Shown one piece after another: positions 53,096 to 62,232 of a stretch of DNA of 64,000 bases. The first letter of the stretch is position 1; each line of letters begins with the position of its first letter. Source of the stretch: Dysgonamonadaceae bacterium (lineage in GTDB: Bacteria > Bacteroidota > Bacteroidia > Bacteroidales > Azobacteroidaceae). The stretch spans positions 1 through 64,000 of the forward strand of contig JAISUN010000003.1 in NCBI GenBank assembly GCA_031272085.1, written 5' to 3'. Both the position numbers and the translations under genes were made by a program. Below the pieces are notes generated by a model. That model was not told the origin of the DNA and did not search any database. It saw nothing but the letters and a program-made list of their open reading frames with translations.

Positions 53096-54079
53096 TCATT
53101 TCACCCACCGCTCGTCGTAAACCTTTGTTTTGCTTGGCTTTACCTTCAAATCTTCGGGATTCGGGACGTCAAGATAATAAACTTTTCCGGCGGCAACGGT
53201 CAATTTGTCGCTGCGGAGCCAAGGGTTAAACTCTTTGAGTTGGAAGTAGTTAAGCCCATAGTCTCGGGCAAATGCCGCCATACTTGTTATGCTTCGGCTG
53301 ACTTCGACTTTTTGAGTTGGGATGAGCGGATAAAGGTCTTCCTTTTTAAGGAAAAAGCCGTATTTATGCGGATTTTCGAATATCTCGCGGATTGCTAAAA
53401 TGCGGAAAACGTAACGCGAAGTTTCGGGAACCAGCAGCAAATCGGAAGCCGAATCAGCCATCTGGTTTTGCAGTTCCGACGAAATCCTGCCCGTTCCGGC
53501 ATTGTAAGCCGCAGCCGCGGTAAACCAGTCGCCGTAAATCCGGCGAGCGTCGGCAAAATAGCGGCAAGCCGCTTCGGTAGCCCGTTCTGCGTGGTAGCGT
53601 TCGTCCACGTCGGAAGTTATTTCGAGGCCGTAACTTTTGCCTGTCGATTCCATAAATTGCCAAAGTCCGGCCGCCTTTGCGGGCGAAATGGCGCGTGGGT
53701 CGAGGTTGCTCTCAATCAGGCAAAGATATTTGAAATCGTCCGGGATTCCGTAACGCTTCAAAATCGGCTCGATAATGGGGAAAAACCGGTTTGCACGCTT
53801 GAAATAAAGCATCGTGGTCGCGTGAAGATAGGCAAAAGTGTTCAGTTCGCGGTCGAAACGCTCGCGCATATCCCAGCGGTCGAGCGGGATTTTTTCCCCG
53901 CCGAAAGTAACTTCTTCGGGAACCGGATATGAGCGTATCTCGCTCGGAAAGGCGCTTTCGTGCTGCGAATAATAATTCGGTTCAGCCTCTTTCCGGTCTT
54001 GCCCCGAAAGCAAAACAACGGCTACAAGAGCGCTTGCGAGAATGAGAACCGCAAAAAACAGGATTTTTTCTCTTTTCAT
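53096..54079 (-). CDS. Lytic transglycosylase domain protein
   Basis: KYLCLIESNLDPRAISPAKAAGLWQFMESTGKSYGLEI, AAAAYNAGTGRI. Confidence 0.93.
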   Translation of the reverse strand: MKREKILFFAVLILASALVAVVLLSGQDRKEAEPNYYSQHESAFPSEIRSYPVPEEVTFGGEKIPLDRWDMRERFDRELNTFAYLHATTMLYFKRANRFFPIIEPILKRYGIPDDFKYLCLIESNLDPRAISPAKAAGLWQFMESTGKSYGLEITSDVDERYHAERATEAACRYFADARRIYGDWFTAAAAYNAGTGRISSELQNQMADSASDLLLVPETSRYVFRILAIREIFENPHKYGFFLKKEDLYPLIPTQKVEVSRSITSMAAFARDYGLNYFQLKEFNPWLRSDKLTVAAGKVYYLDVPNPEDLKVKPSKTKVYDERWVK

Positions 54080-55422
54080 TACAATGTTGAGTTAGATGTT
54101 GTTGTTGAATTATTGTCTTCCGAAGCCCGCAGTATGCTTACCGACTGCGAAGCCGTTCTTTTTTTGCCTGTCGAATCGCGGTATTCCACTATCACATAAT
54201 AAGTTCCGGAAGGCACGTAGCGGCCGTTTACCCGACCGTCCCAGCCTTTTGCTGGGTCTTCCCAGTGAAAAAGCAGATTGCCCCAGCGGTTGTAAACCGA
54301 AGCCTTAAAATTGGTTATCGAAGCGTATGAAACCCGCAATTCATCGTTGATTCCGGGCGAAGTCCCCGGACTGAAAGCGTTAGGAATTTCCATTTTTGAT
54401 TCGCCTATCAGGATTGTGAAAACCTGGCTCGAATCGACGCAGGACAAGGTTTTGTCCGACACTTCGAGTTGCAGGCGAAAATCGCCCGATTCGTTGAACG
54501 TATATTGCATAACTTTCTGGTCGTAGCGGTAAAACTGCACGTAATTGCCTGTCGCCAAGTCCCTTTTGAACATTTTCCAGTTGAAAAACGCGGCTGTCGG
54601 CTCGTTTGCTATCGCCGTAAAAGTGTATTCTATCGGAGCCGAGCCTCCAAGGGCGTCGCCGCTTGCGTGAGTTTCGTTTTCGGCATACTCGCGGTCGGTT
54701 TTGGCGGTGCAGTTAACTGCCACAGCCACAGCCTTATACTCGGCAGAACGTATAGCCTGTTCCATACCGAAATGCGCCGCAAAACTGTCGCCCGTTAGCG
54801 TAAACATCGTGTTCATCAGCGGGGCTTCGACTATGATTTCGGCGATAATTCCGCGCAGTTCAAGGTCTTTGTCTATCGGAACGAATTGCAGCAGGTCGTC
54901 GTCCCATTCCATTGTCTGATATTGAAGATGATAAATGCGCTGCAAAACCGCCGGAGCGCCGGTCGGCAGGCGATAATTCAACTGTTCGGCTTCCACGTCG
55001 GCCAAGATTTTCAGGTATTCGCAGCGGTCATCTTCTTCCTGCGCTTCGAGGTTGAAAAATGTGGGCGCATAGCGGCTGTAATCAATTATCCATATATACG
55101 AAGTTTTCGGGTCGGTCGGCTCGCCGGTAAAATATCCGCAGCCGTCTTCGACGTCGGTAATATACGAAGTATTTCCGCTCTGAATCGAGGATACGGGCGT
55201 TGCCGACAGCGCATTTTCGGAATATTTGAACCACTGGTGAGCGCCTTCGCCGGTAAACGAAATTTCGGCTCCCGCCAGCCCGTTGAGCAAATAAACCTGT
55301 ATGCGGTTTCGGGTATCGTCCTCAGCCAAAAAGGGCGTATTTTCGCCTCCGCTCACAACATATTGTGCTGCAAGCAGATAAAAAATTTGCAAAAAAGAAA
55401 ATAAAACTATAAATCGTTTCAT
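54079..55422 (-). CDS. Secreted protein with T9SS type B (gliding motility-associated) C-terminal domain
   Basis: IPNAFSPGTSPGINDELRV ... FKASVYNRWGNLLFHWEDPAKGWDGRVNGRYVPSGTYYVIVEYRDSTGKK. Confidence 0.88.
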   Translation of the reverse strand: MKRFIVLFSFLQIFYLLAAQYVVSGGENTPFLAEDDTRNRIQVYLLNGLAGAEISFTGEGAHQWFKYSENALSATPVSSIQSGNTSYITDVEDGCGYFTGEPTDPKTSYIWIIDYSRYAPTFFNLEAQEEDDRCEYLKILADVEAEQLNYRLPTGAPAVLQRIYHLQYQTMEWDDDLLQFVPIDKDLELRGIIAEIIVEAPLMNTMFTLTGDSFAAHFGMEQAIRSAEYKAVAVAVNCTAKTDREYAENETHASGDALGGSAPIEYTFTAIANEPTAAFFNWKMFKRDLATGNYVQFYRYDQKVMQYTFNESGDFRLQLEVSDKTLSCVDSSQVFTILIGESKMEIPNAFSPGTSPGINDELRVSYASITNFKASVYNRWGNLLFHWEDPAKGWDGRVNGRYVPSGTYYVIVEYRDSTGKKRTASQSVSILRASEDNNSTTTSNSTL

Positions 55423-55486
55423 ATTACAAATATAACAGTTTTTTTATTAACTTTGCGCCAAAAATTAAGGAATAAAATTCATTATT

Positions 55487-57088
55487 ATGCTGAAACGAAT
55501 AATATTCATATCTTTATTCGCGTCTGTTTTTATAAATAACGTAAAATCAGGCGTTGAATTTTATGAAATGCCAACTTTTTTTCAACAACAGGACGAAAAT
55601 TGGTTTCTTCATACGGTCGAGCGGGGACAAACCGTATATTCCATTGCAGCAATGTATAACGTTGCAGTTGAAGACATTTACGCCCTCAATCCGCAGAGCC
55701 GCGAAGTGATTCGCGTAGGCGAACAGTTGAAAATCCCGCAGAGTTCGGGTTCTTTTGCCTACCACACCATCCAGCCGAAGGAAACGCTGTATTCGGTTTC
55801 AAAAAAATACGGGATGAAAGGAGAAGATATAATTGCCGTAAATCCCGGCCTTTCGACGGCCACTTTTCAAATCGGAAAAACCATCAGAATTCCGACCAAC
55901 AAGGTAACAAGCCCCATAAACGGCGGAAACGAGATAGACAACCGCGTAAAAACCAACAACCTGCTCTCGAACAAGGCGCCGATAAACAAGGTAGGAATGA
56001 TGAAAATCGCCCTGCTGCTGCCTTTCGGAACCAAGGAAAATGCTGACAGCCAAACGGAAAGCGTCAAAAATATGAACAAGCGTATGGTGGAATATTACGA
56101 AGGCCTGCTCCTCGCTCTGAAAGACGCGAAAAACAAGGGAATTTCCATTAATTTGCAGGTTTACGATACCGGAAACTCTACCGACGAGATAAAATCTATC
56201 ATCAAAAAGCCTGAAATGCAGAATGTTAACCTCATTATCGGCGGACTTTTCGACGAACAGATAAAAGCCCTCGCCCGCTTCGCAAAAGAAAAGGACATTC
56301 CTTACGTAATTCCCTTTAACTCACAGAGTAACGAGCCTTACGACAATCCCCGCGTATTCCAGATAAACACCCCGAAATCGAACCTCTATTCAAAGGCTTC
56401 GTCGGCATTTATCGACAAATACAAACGCGACAACATCATTTTTGTTTTCGACTCAAACAAAAAAGACAACCAGATAGAATTTATTAACATCTTGCAGAAC
56501 GACCTGAAAGACAACAACATACTGTATAAAACAATCTATACCGGCGACTTGCTTTTCAACGACCTTACCCGCGTAATGAGCATTTCGCTCCGCAACGTGA
56601 TTGTCCCAACAAGCGATTCTACGCTGATTTTGAAGCAGTTAATCGAAACCCTGAAAGCCGCCCGCGAATCGAACGTCAGATACCGCGTTTCGCTTTTCGG
56701 CTCCCCTTCGTGGCAGGTTTACACCAATTTTACTGACCAGTATTTCAACTTAAACACAACGTTTTACGCATATTTTTACGCCAACCAGACTTCCGACGAG
56801 GTCAAGAATTTTTACGAAACTTTCCAGAAATGGTACGGCCGGACGCTGATTAATTCTTTCCCTAAATACGGAATCCTCGCCTACGATACCGGAAATTATT
56901 TTATTTCGCTGATAAATTCTTATGGTTCAAATTTTTACGACCATATAAACGATGCTCGTTACAACGGATTGCAAATGAATTTTTATTTCGAGCGGGTAAA
57001 CGTCTGGGGCGGATTTATCAATACCGGACTGTATTTTGTCGATTACACCTCCGATTTTTCAATCAACAAAACGCCGATTAGCAAATGA
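55487..57088 (+). CDS. LysM-repeat protein with periplasmic-binding (type 1 PBP-like) domain
   Basis: Two LysM repeats (HTVERGQTVYSIAAMYNVAVEDIYALNP; HTIQPKETLYSVSKKYGMKGEDIIAVNPG) then MKIALLLPFG...VNLIIGGLFDEQIKALARFAKEKDIPYVIPFNS. Confidence 0.88.
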   Translation: MLKRIIFISLFASVFINNVKSGVEFYEMPTFFQQQDENWFLHTVERGQTVYSIAAMYNVAVEDIYALNPQSREVIRVGEQLKIPQSSGSFAYHTIQPKETLYSVSKKYGMKGEDIIAVNPGLSTATFQIGKTIRIPTNKVTSPINGGNEIDNRVKTNNLLSNKAPINKVGMMKIALLLPFGTKENADSQTESVKNMNKRMVEYYEGLLLALKDAKNKGISINLQVYDTGNSTDEIKSIIKKPEMQNVNLIIGGLFDEQIKALARFAKEKDIPYVIPFNSQSNEPYDNPRVFQINTPKSNLYSKASSAFIDKYKRDNIIFVFDSNKKDNQIEFINILQNDLKDNNILYKTIYTGDLLFNDLTRVMSISLRNVIVPTSDSTLILKQLIETLKAARESNVRYRVSLFGSPSWQVYTNFTDQYFNLNTTFYAYFYANQTSDEVKNFYETFQKWYGRTLINSFPKYGILAYDTGNYFISLINSYGSNFYDHINDARYNGLQMNFYFERVNVWGGFINTGLYFVDYTSDFSINKTPISK

Positions 57089-57768
57089 ACCGAATCCGAT
57101 TTTTTGCGTTGCTTCTGCCCTGCCTGATTTTTGCCGTCGGTTCGCTTGAAGCGCAGACTGCAAGCCGGTTTCAACCCGAATGGAGTTTCGGGTTCAACGC
57201 AGGCTCTACGCTGTCGAAAGTCAGTTTTAATTCGCAAATCCGGGTGCCGCAAGAGTATCTGATTCAGTATTCGGGCGGGCTGACGGCGAGGTATATTTCG
57301 GAAAACCACGTCGGGATTCAGGCAGAAATCAACTATTCGCTGCGCGGCTGGAAGGAACAGACTGATACTCTTCATCTTAACCGCTATACGCGCTCGCTGG
57401 CATATCTCGAAATCCCGCTGCTGACGCATATTTACGTCAATCTCGGCAAACGGGCGAGGTTTATTTTCAATCTGGGGCCGCAAATCAGTTACCTTATTTC
57501 GGATGATGTTATTACACAGGAAATTAACGAGCCTGACGGAGCAATTCCGGAATATTATTCCGCCAAAATTCAACGCCGTTTCGACTATGGGCTGAAAGGC
57601 GGCGCAGGTCTGGAATTCCGCACCGGAAGCGGCTCTATCATTCTCGACGGCAAATATTATTTCGGGCTTTCCGATATTTTCAACAACACTCGCGCCGACA
57701 TTTTTCAGGCTTCGAGCAACAAGGTTATCGGCATTAATTTGACCTATCTGTTCAGGTTAAAGCAGTGA
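57085..57768 (+). CDS. PorT-like outer membrane beta-barrel protein
   Basis: Signal peptide; FQPEWSFGFNAGSTLSKVSF ... GIQAEINYSLRGWKEQ ... YLEIPLLTHIYVNLGKRARFIFNLGPQISYLISD; ATGA overlap with upstream gene. Confidence 0.85.
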   Translation: MNRIRFFALLLPCLIFAVGSLEAQTASRFQPEWSFGFNAGSTLSKVSFNSQIRVPQEYLIQYSGGLTARYISENHVGIQAEINYSLRGWKEQTDTLHLNRYTRSLAYLEIPLLTHIYVNLGKRARFIFNLGPQISYLISDDVITQEINEPDGAIPEYYSAKIQRRFDYGLKGGAGLEFRTGSGSIILDGKYYFGLSDIFNNTRADIFQASSNKVIGINLTYLFRLKQ

Positions 57769-58597
57769 ATCGCACGCTTGCCCAGCCGCTATTCTCCTTT
57801 GTATCAACGAGTTTCAGACCATTTTGCCCGCATTTTTCCTGCAAAACGGGAATATCTTCCGGGTAAAAGCCGCTCATAACGAGCGAACCTCCTCTGTTCA
57901 AGCGCTTTGCATAAACAGGAATATCGGCTAACAAAATATTGCGGTTGATGTTGGCAAAAATCAAGTCGTAAGTTTCGCCGCCAAGCAGCGAAGCGTCGCC
58001 AAACGCGGCATTGACGCCTGTTATGCCGTTGAGCCGCAGGTTTTCGAGCGCATTTTCGTAAGCCCAGCGGTCGTTGTCGATGGCAGTTGTCCGCGCTGCG
58101 CCCCGCATTTTCGCCAAAATGGCCAGCACAGCCGTTCCGCAGCCCATATCGAGGACAGTTTTTCCGGCTAAATCAGTTTCGAGAATGAAAGAAACCATCA
58201 TCGAGGTCGTCGCGTGATGTCCCGTTCCGAAAGCCATTTTCGGGTCAATCACTATGTCGAAAGGCAGGCCGGGAATGTCCTTGTGAAACGAACTATGGAT
58301 AACTACCTGATTATCAATAATTATTGGCTGAAAATAGTTTTTTTCCCATTCTTCGTTCCAATCTCGGCTTTCTATATAATTCTTTGTGTATGAGATTTTT
58401 ATATCCGGCAATGGAAAATTTTTGAAGATTTTTTCGAGAGCCGGTTCGTCCGCCAAATTTTCTTGAACATAAGCCTTCAAACCTCCGCCGGTTTCTTCAA
58501 AACTCTCAAAACCGGCATCGGCAAGCAATCCCGACAAAATATCGCAAGCGATTTCGGAGCAGGGACAAATCGAAAAAATAAATTCGTAATAGTTCAT
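57752..58597 (-). CDS. prmA: Ribosomal protein L11 methyltransferase
   Basis: DPKMAFGTGHHATTSMM, VLDMGCGTAVLAILAKMRGA, YDLIFANINRNILLADIP. Confidence 0.95.
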   Translation of the reverse strand: MNYYEFIFSICPCSEIACDILSGLLADAGFESFEETGGGLKAYVQENLADEPALEKIFKNFPLPDIKISYTKNYIESRDWNEEWEKNYFQPIIIDNQVVIHSSFHKDIPGLPFDIVIDPKMAFGTGHHATTSMMVSFILETDLAGKTVLDMGCGTAVLAILAKMRGAARTTAIDNDRWAYENALENLRLNGITGVNAAFGDASLLGGETYDLIFANINRNILLADIPVYAKRLNRGGSLVMSGFYPEDIPVLQEKCGQNGLKLVDTKENSGWASVRFTALT

Positions 58598-58646
58598 AAA
58601 AGAGATTTATAAACTGCAAAGTTAAAAATTTTTCTCTATAACCGTA

Positions 58647-60452
58647 TCATACAGCCCGATTTTTTCTGTTCGATGAAGATGCGTCGGCGCGTAAGTTGGC
58701 TTCAAACAGGTACTTGCCTGCATAATCGTAATTGATTCGCCCGAAACCGGAAAGCATTGCGAGTTGGCGGGTATATCCGCTGTTGGTCTGGCTTGCCTCG
58801 CTTCCGGAATTCATATCGGTAAGTTCGTTATTCGGAAAACTCTTGCGGGTAGCAATATTTTCAATGTAATTGAACTTTTCGGTATGCCAGCCGAGCAAAA
58901 CTTTCAGTCCGTGAACGCCGAAATGCTTGTCGTAGTTGAGCAGGGCGTCGAAATTCGTCCGGTCGTCGAGATAATAGCGCTCGTCGAGCGAGTTCGGGCC
59001 GTGATACTTGTTCGGGTTGTACTGAATATCCTTCATAAAGTATTTGTAATGCTGGACATTGGAAACATACGAGCCTTGCAGAGTGGCTTTCAGCCCGTCG
59101 AACAGTTTGACGTCGGCAGCCAGAAGGCCGGTAAATTTCTGATTGTTGCGGTCAACCGTTTCATCGAGGTCTAACCACGCAATCGGGTTTCCGTCGGAAA
59201 CAGTTCCGTAGGTTCCATCGGCATAACGCGCTGTAATCCAGGGAGCAATGATGTTCAACTGCCGGATAATCTGGTCGGAACTTCCGCCGGCGTAACTGCT
59301 CGTCGCGTCGCGGTAATCGTTCTTTATGAAACCCATATTCATCCTGACGTCAAGCCGGCTCGTGAGGTTCATATCGAGATTTATGCGCCCGTTGAACTGG
59401 CGGCGGTCGCTATTCGGCAAGATGCCTTCTTCGTTCAGGAATCCGGCCGAAGCCATATATTTTGCTCTGCCGCTTCCGCCGTTGACATTGACGTTATGCT
59501 GGTGTTGAGCGCCTGTCCGATACGCCAGCGCGTACCAGTCGGTATTCGGATGGCCGTAGGGGTCGGAGCCGTCCTGAAATTTTTTCAGGTCGTCGTCGGA
59601 AAACCGCGCCGGTTTGTCGCCGTCTTCGGCCAGAGCCTGATTCAGGAGGCGGGCGTAATCGTAGGACGAGAGCCGTTCAATCATCTGCGTGGGCTTCTGG
59701 AAACCGTAATATCCCCGGTATGTAATAACCGGCTTATCGGCTCCTTTCCCGCGTTTTGTGGTAATCAGTATTACCCCGTTTGCCGCTTTTGAACCGTAGA
59801 TTGCGGCCGAAGCGGCGTCTTTCAATACCGAAACGGACTCAATGTCGTTGGGGTCGATTGAGTTCAGTTCGCCGGTTTCGATTCCGTCAACAAGCACATA
59901 AGGGCTTGCATATCCGGTGTTTAATGTTCCTACGCCGCGGACGCGGATAGTGGCTCCGTCCTGACCGGGGCGGCCCTCACCCGCCATCGAAGCAACGCCG
60001 GCCATCAAGCCCTGCAAGGCGGTTGAAACGTTTTGGATAGGACGCGATTCGAGTTCGCTGCCGCTGATTTGCGCAACCGAGCCGGTCAAATTGACCTTCT
60101 GCTGTGTGCCGTAGCCGACAACAATCACTTCGTCGAGAAGTTTTGAATCTTCTTCCAAAACAATGTTCATTTCAGCCGTTGCAGGCAATTCCTGACTTAC
60201 ATAGCCGATGTAGGAAACTACTAAGGTTTTGCCCCGCTCGACGCGAAAAGTAAAACGCCCGTTAATGTCGGTCGTAGCGCCGTTTTGTGTTCCTTTTTCA
60301 AGGATGTTGGCGCCCATAATCTCATCCCCGCTCCGGTCTTTTACTGTTCCGCTAACTGTAATCTGTTGAGCGAAAGCCGATAAGCCGAATGTCAGAAACA
60401 AAACTGCAAAAACGCCGGCAAAAAATTGTGATTTTTTTGTTAGATTCGTCAT
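58647..60452 (-). pseudogene. C-terminally truncated SusC/RagA-family TonB-linked outer membrane protein (~600 aa)
   Basis: Start MTNLTKKSQFFAGVFAVLFLTFGLSAFAQ; QITVSGTVKDRSGDEIMGANILEKG; DEVIVVGYGTQQKVNLTGSV; SVLKDAASAAIYGSKAANGVILITTKRGKG; ends abruptly ...YLFEANLRADASSSNRKNRAV-stop; the distal barrel is missing and no SusD follows. Confidence 0.8.
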
Positions 60453-60500
60453 AGACACTATATTGAGAAAGTCGCTTAGAATTGATTTATTTAAGTTGAC

Positions 60501-60530
60501 GATTTTGGTGATTTTTGTTGATTTTGATGG
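60501..60530. repeat. Imperfect tandem repeat, three ~10-bp GATTTTGGT-like units
   Basis: GATTTTGGT / GATTTTTGTT / GATTTTGATGG. Confidence 0.5.
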
Positions 60531-60549
60531 TCTTGGCTGAAAATGGTGG

Positions 60550-60604
60550 CCAGCGTAGCGCGTGAAGATGGTTATTTTTTGCCACCAGCGTAGCGCGTGA
60601 AGAT
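60550..60604. repeat. Direct repeat, 20 bp CCAGCGTAGCGCGTGAAGAT x2
   Basis: Identical copies at 60550-60569 and 60585-60604. Confidence 0.9.
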
Positions 60605-60638
60605 AATTTTTTAAAAACAAAAAAAATAAACCAATAAA

Positions 60639-60716
60639 TAAACCAAAACTGCAATGAGGCGTTCATTCAGGGCAAGCGATTATGTCTTACGCTGACTCAT
60701 TGCAGTAATTGGTTTA
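60639..60716 (-). ncRNA. Inverted repeat / terminator-like hairpin (part of candidate structured RNA)
   Basis: TAAACCAAAACTGCAATGAG (60639-60658) and CTCATTGCAGTAATTGGTTTA (60696-60716) are near-perfect reverse complements; on the minus strand a T-rich tract TTTATTGGTTTATTTTTTTTGTTTTT follows. Confidence 0.6.
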
Positions 60717-60798
60717 ATGGCGACGGTTTTTTAAAGTTAATAATATAATTGTTTGAAAATCCATTTATACGCTAATAAAACCGTGATTTTTTCCGGCA

Positions 60799-60826
60799 CA
60801 AATGTAAGTGAATTTATTTATTCAAA
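60799..60826 (-). promoter_or_regulatory. Bacteroidota-type promoter P2 upstream of truncated SusC
   Basis: Minus-strand TACATTTG (60799-60806) and TTTG (60823-60826), 16-nt spacing. Confidence 0.5.
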
Positions 60827-60885
60827 CAAGGAATTTTTAAACTTTTTTTGAAAATTTTTTTATTTTTTTCAGCAAATTTTATTTA

Positions 60886-60968
60886 AAAAAGAAAAGGTTG
60901 TCATCCCGACAACCAATCTTCATTGTTAACCTTAAATCTAATACCATGAAAAACACGATGCAAAGGTA
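60886..60968 (-). ncRNA. Candidate ~70-nt small RNA with own promoter and terminator
   Basis: Minus strand TACCTTTG (60961-60968), then ~40 nt, then hairpin GGTTGTC-GGGAT-GACAACC (60896-60914) followed by TTTTCTTTTTT. Confidence 0.55.
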
Positions 60969-61041
60969 ATACATTTATGTTATAAAACATAATTTTTCGG
61001 CATAAAATTTAAAAGTTTAACAATTTTTAACACTTTGAGGC

Positions 61042-62232
61042 CTATTCAATTTCTAAAACAAGGCCTTTAAGATACTCACTTTCAGGATGATACAAATTTA
61101 TTGGATGGTCGGCCGCCTGTGTGAGTTGATGAAGAATTTTTACCCGTTTTCCGGTTTGAGCGGCTGCGCTGAAAACGGCAAGCCGGAAATTTTCGCGGCT
61201 AACGGCCTGCGAACAGGAAAAAGTGAAGATAATTCCGCCCGGCTGAATCTTGCGGATAGCCGCCGCATTCAGTTTCCGGTAGCCGACAAGCGCATTTTTC
61301 AGTGCGCTCTGATGCTTGGCGAAGGCCGGCGGGTCGAGGACAATCAGGTCGTAATCTCCGCCGCCCTGTTCCAAAAAGCGGAAAGCGTCGTCGGTAAAAG
61401 CCGTATGGCGGGCGTCGTTTCCGAAATTCAGGCCGACATTTTCGCGCGTCAGGTCGATGGCTTTGGCCGAACTGTCCACCGAATGAACAAGAGCGGCGCC
61501 GCCGCGCAGAGCAAAACACGAAAACCCGCCTGTGTAGCAGAAAAGGTTCAGCACGTGCCGGTTTTCCGAAAATTTTTCGAGCAGCGAACGGTTGTCGCGC
61601 TGGTCAACAAAAAAACCTGTTTTTTGGCCTTTCAGCCAGTCGATTTTGAATTTCAGGCCGTTTTCCAAAGCAACGCCCGAAACCTCGGAACCACCGAAAA
61701 GATAGCCGTTTTCCGGTTCCAGAGCGGCTTTATAGGGCAAAGTGCCTTCCGATTTGTAGAAAATATTTTTCAGTTTGCCGCCGACTACTGCCTGCAATGC
61801 CTCCGCAATCTCGCGGCGGACAAGGTGCATTCCTACGGAATGAGCCTGCACAACGGCGGTATCGGAATAAAAATCAATAATTAGGCCGGGCAAAAAATCG
61901 CCTTCGCCGTGGACTAATCGGAAAGCCGTATTTTTTTGAGTATCAAACAGTTTCAATCGCATCCGCAAATTCCATGCCGATTCGATGCGGCGGCGCCAAA
62001 AATCGGCGTCAATCGCTTCATCCTCAAAAGTCAGGATTCGGACGGCTATCGAGCCTATCTGACAGTGTCCGCGGGCAAGAAACTCGCCACGGCTGCCGAT
62101 TACGTCCACCAAATCGCCCTCTTCGGGATTGCCTTCTGCACGGCTGATTGCGCCGGAAAAAATCCACGGATGAAAGCGTTTGAGCGACTCTTCTTTCCCC
62201 TGTTTCAGATAGATTCGTTTATTTAAAGACAT
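61042..62232 (-). CDS. Class I SAM-dependent rRNA methyltransferase (RlmI/PUA type)
   Basis: HPWIFSGAISRAEGNPEEGDLVDV (PUA), GFFVDQRDNRSLL, VLNLFCYTGGFSCFA, YDLIVLDPPAFAKHQSA. Start MSLNKRIYLKQGKE. Confidence 0.93.
   Translation of the reverse strand: MSLNKRIYLKQGKEESLKRFHPWIFSGAISRAEGNPEEGDLVDVIGSRGEFLARGHCQIGSIAVRILTFEDEAIDADFWRRRIESAWNLRMRLKLFDTQKNTAFRLVHGEGDFLPGLIIDFYSDTAVVQAHSVGMHLVRREIAEALQAVVGGKLKNIFYKSEGTLPYKAALEPENGYLFGGSEVSGVALENGLKFKIDWLKGQKTGFFVDQRDNRSLLEKFSENRHVLNLFCYTGGFSCFALRGGAALVHSVDSSAKAIDLTRENVGLNFGNDARHTAFTDDAFRFLEQGGGDYDLIVLDPPAFAKHQSALKNALVGYRKLNAAAIRKIQPGGIIFTFSCSQAVSRENFRLAVFSAAAQTGKRVKILHQLTQAADHPINLYHPESEYLKGLVLEIE

Noticed and set aside
60453-60620. ORF-track N-terminal extension of truncated SusC (MFLKNYLHALRWW...)
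   Set aside because: Begins at a TTG in the repeat region; the signal peptide starts at MTNLTKKSQFF (60452).
60545-60716. Possible CRISPR array
   Set aside because: Only two copies of a 20-bp direct repeat and one inverted repeat; no regular spacer array and no cas genes.
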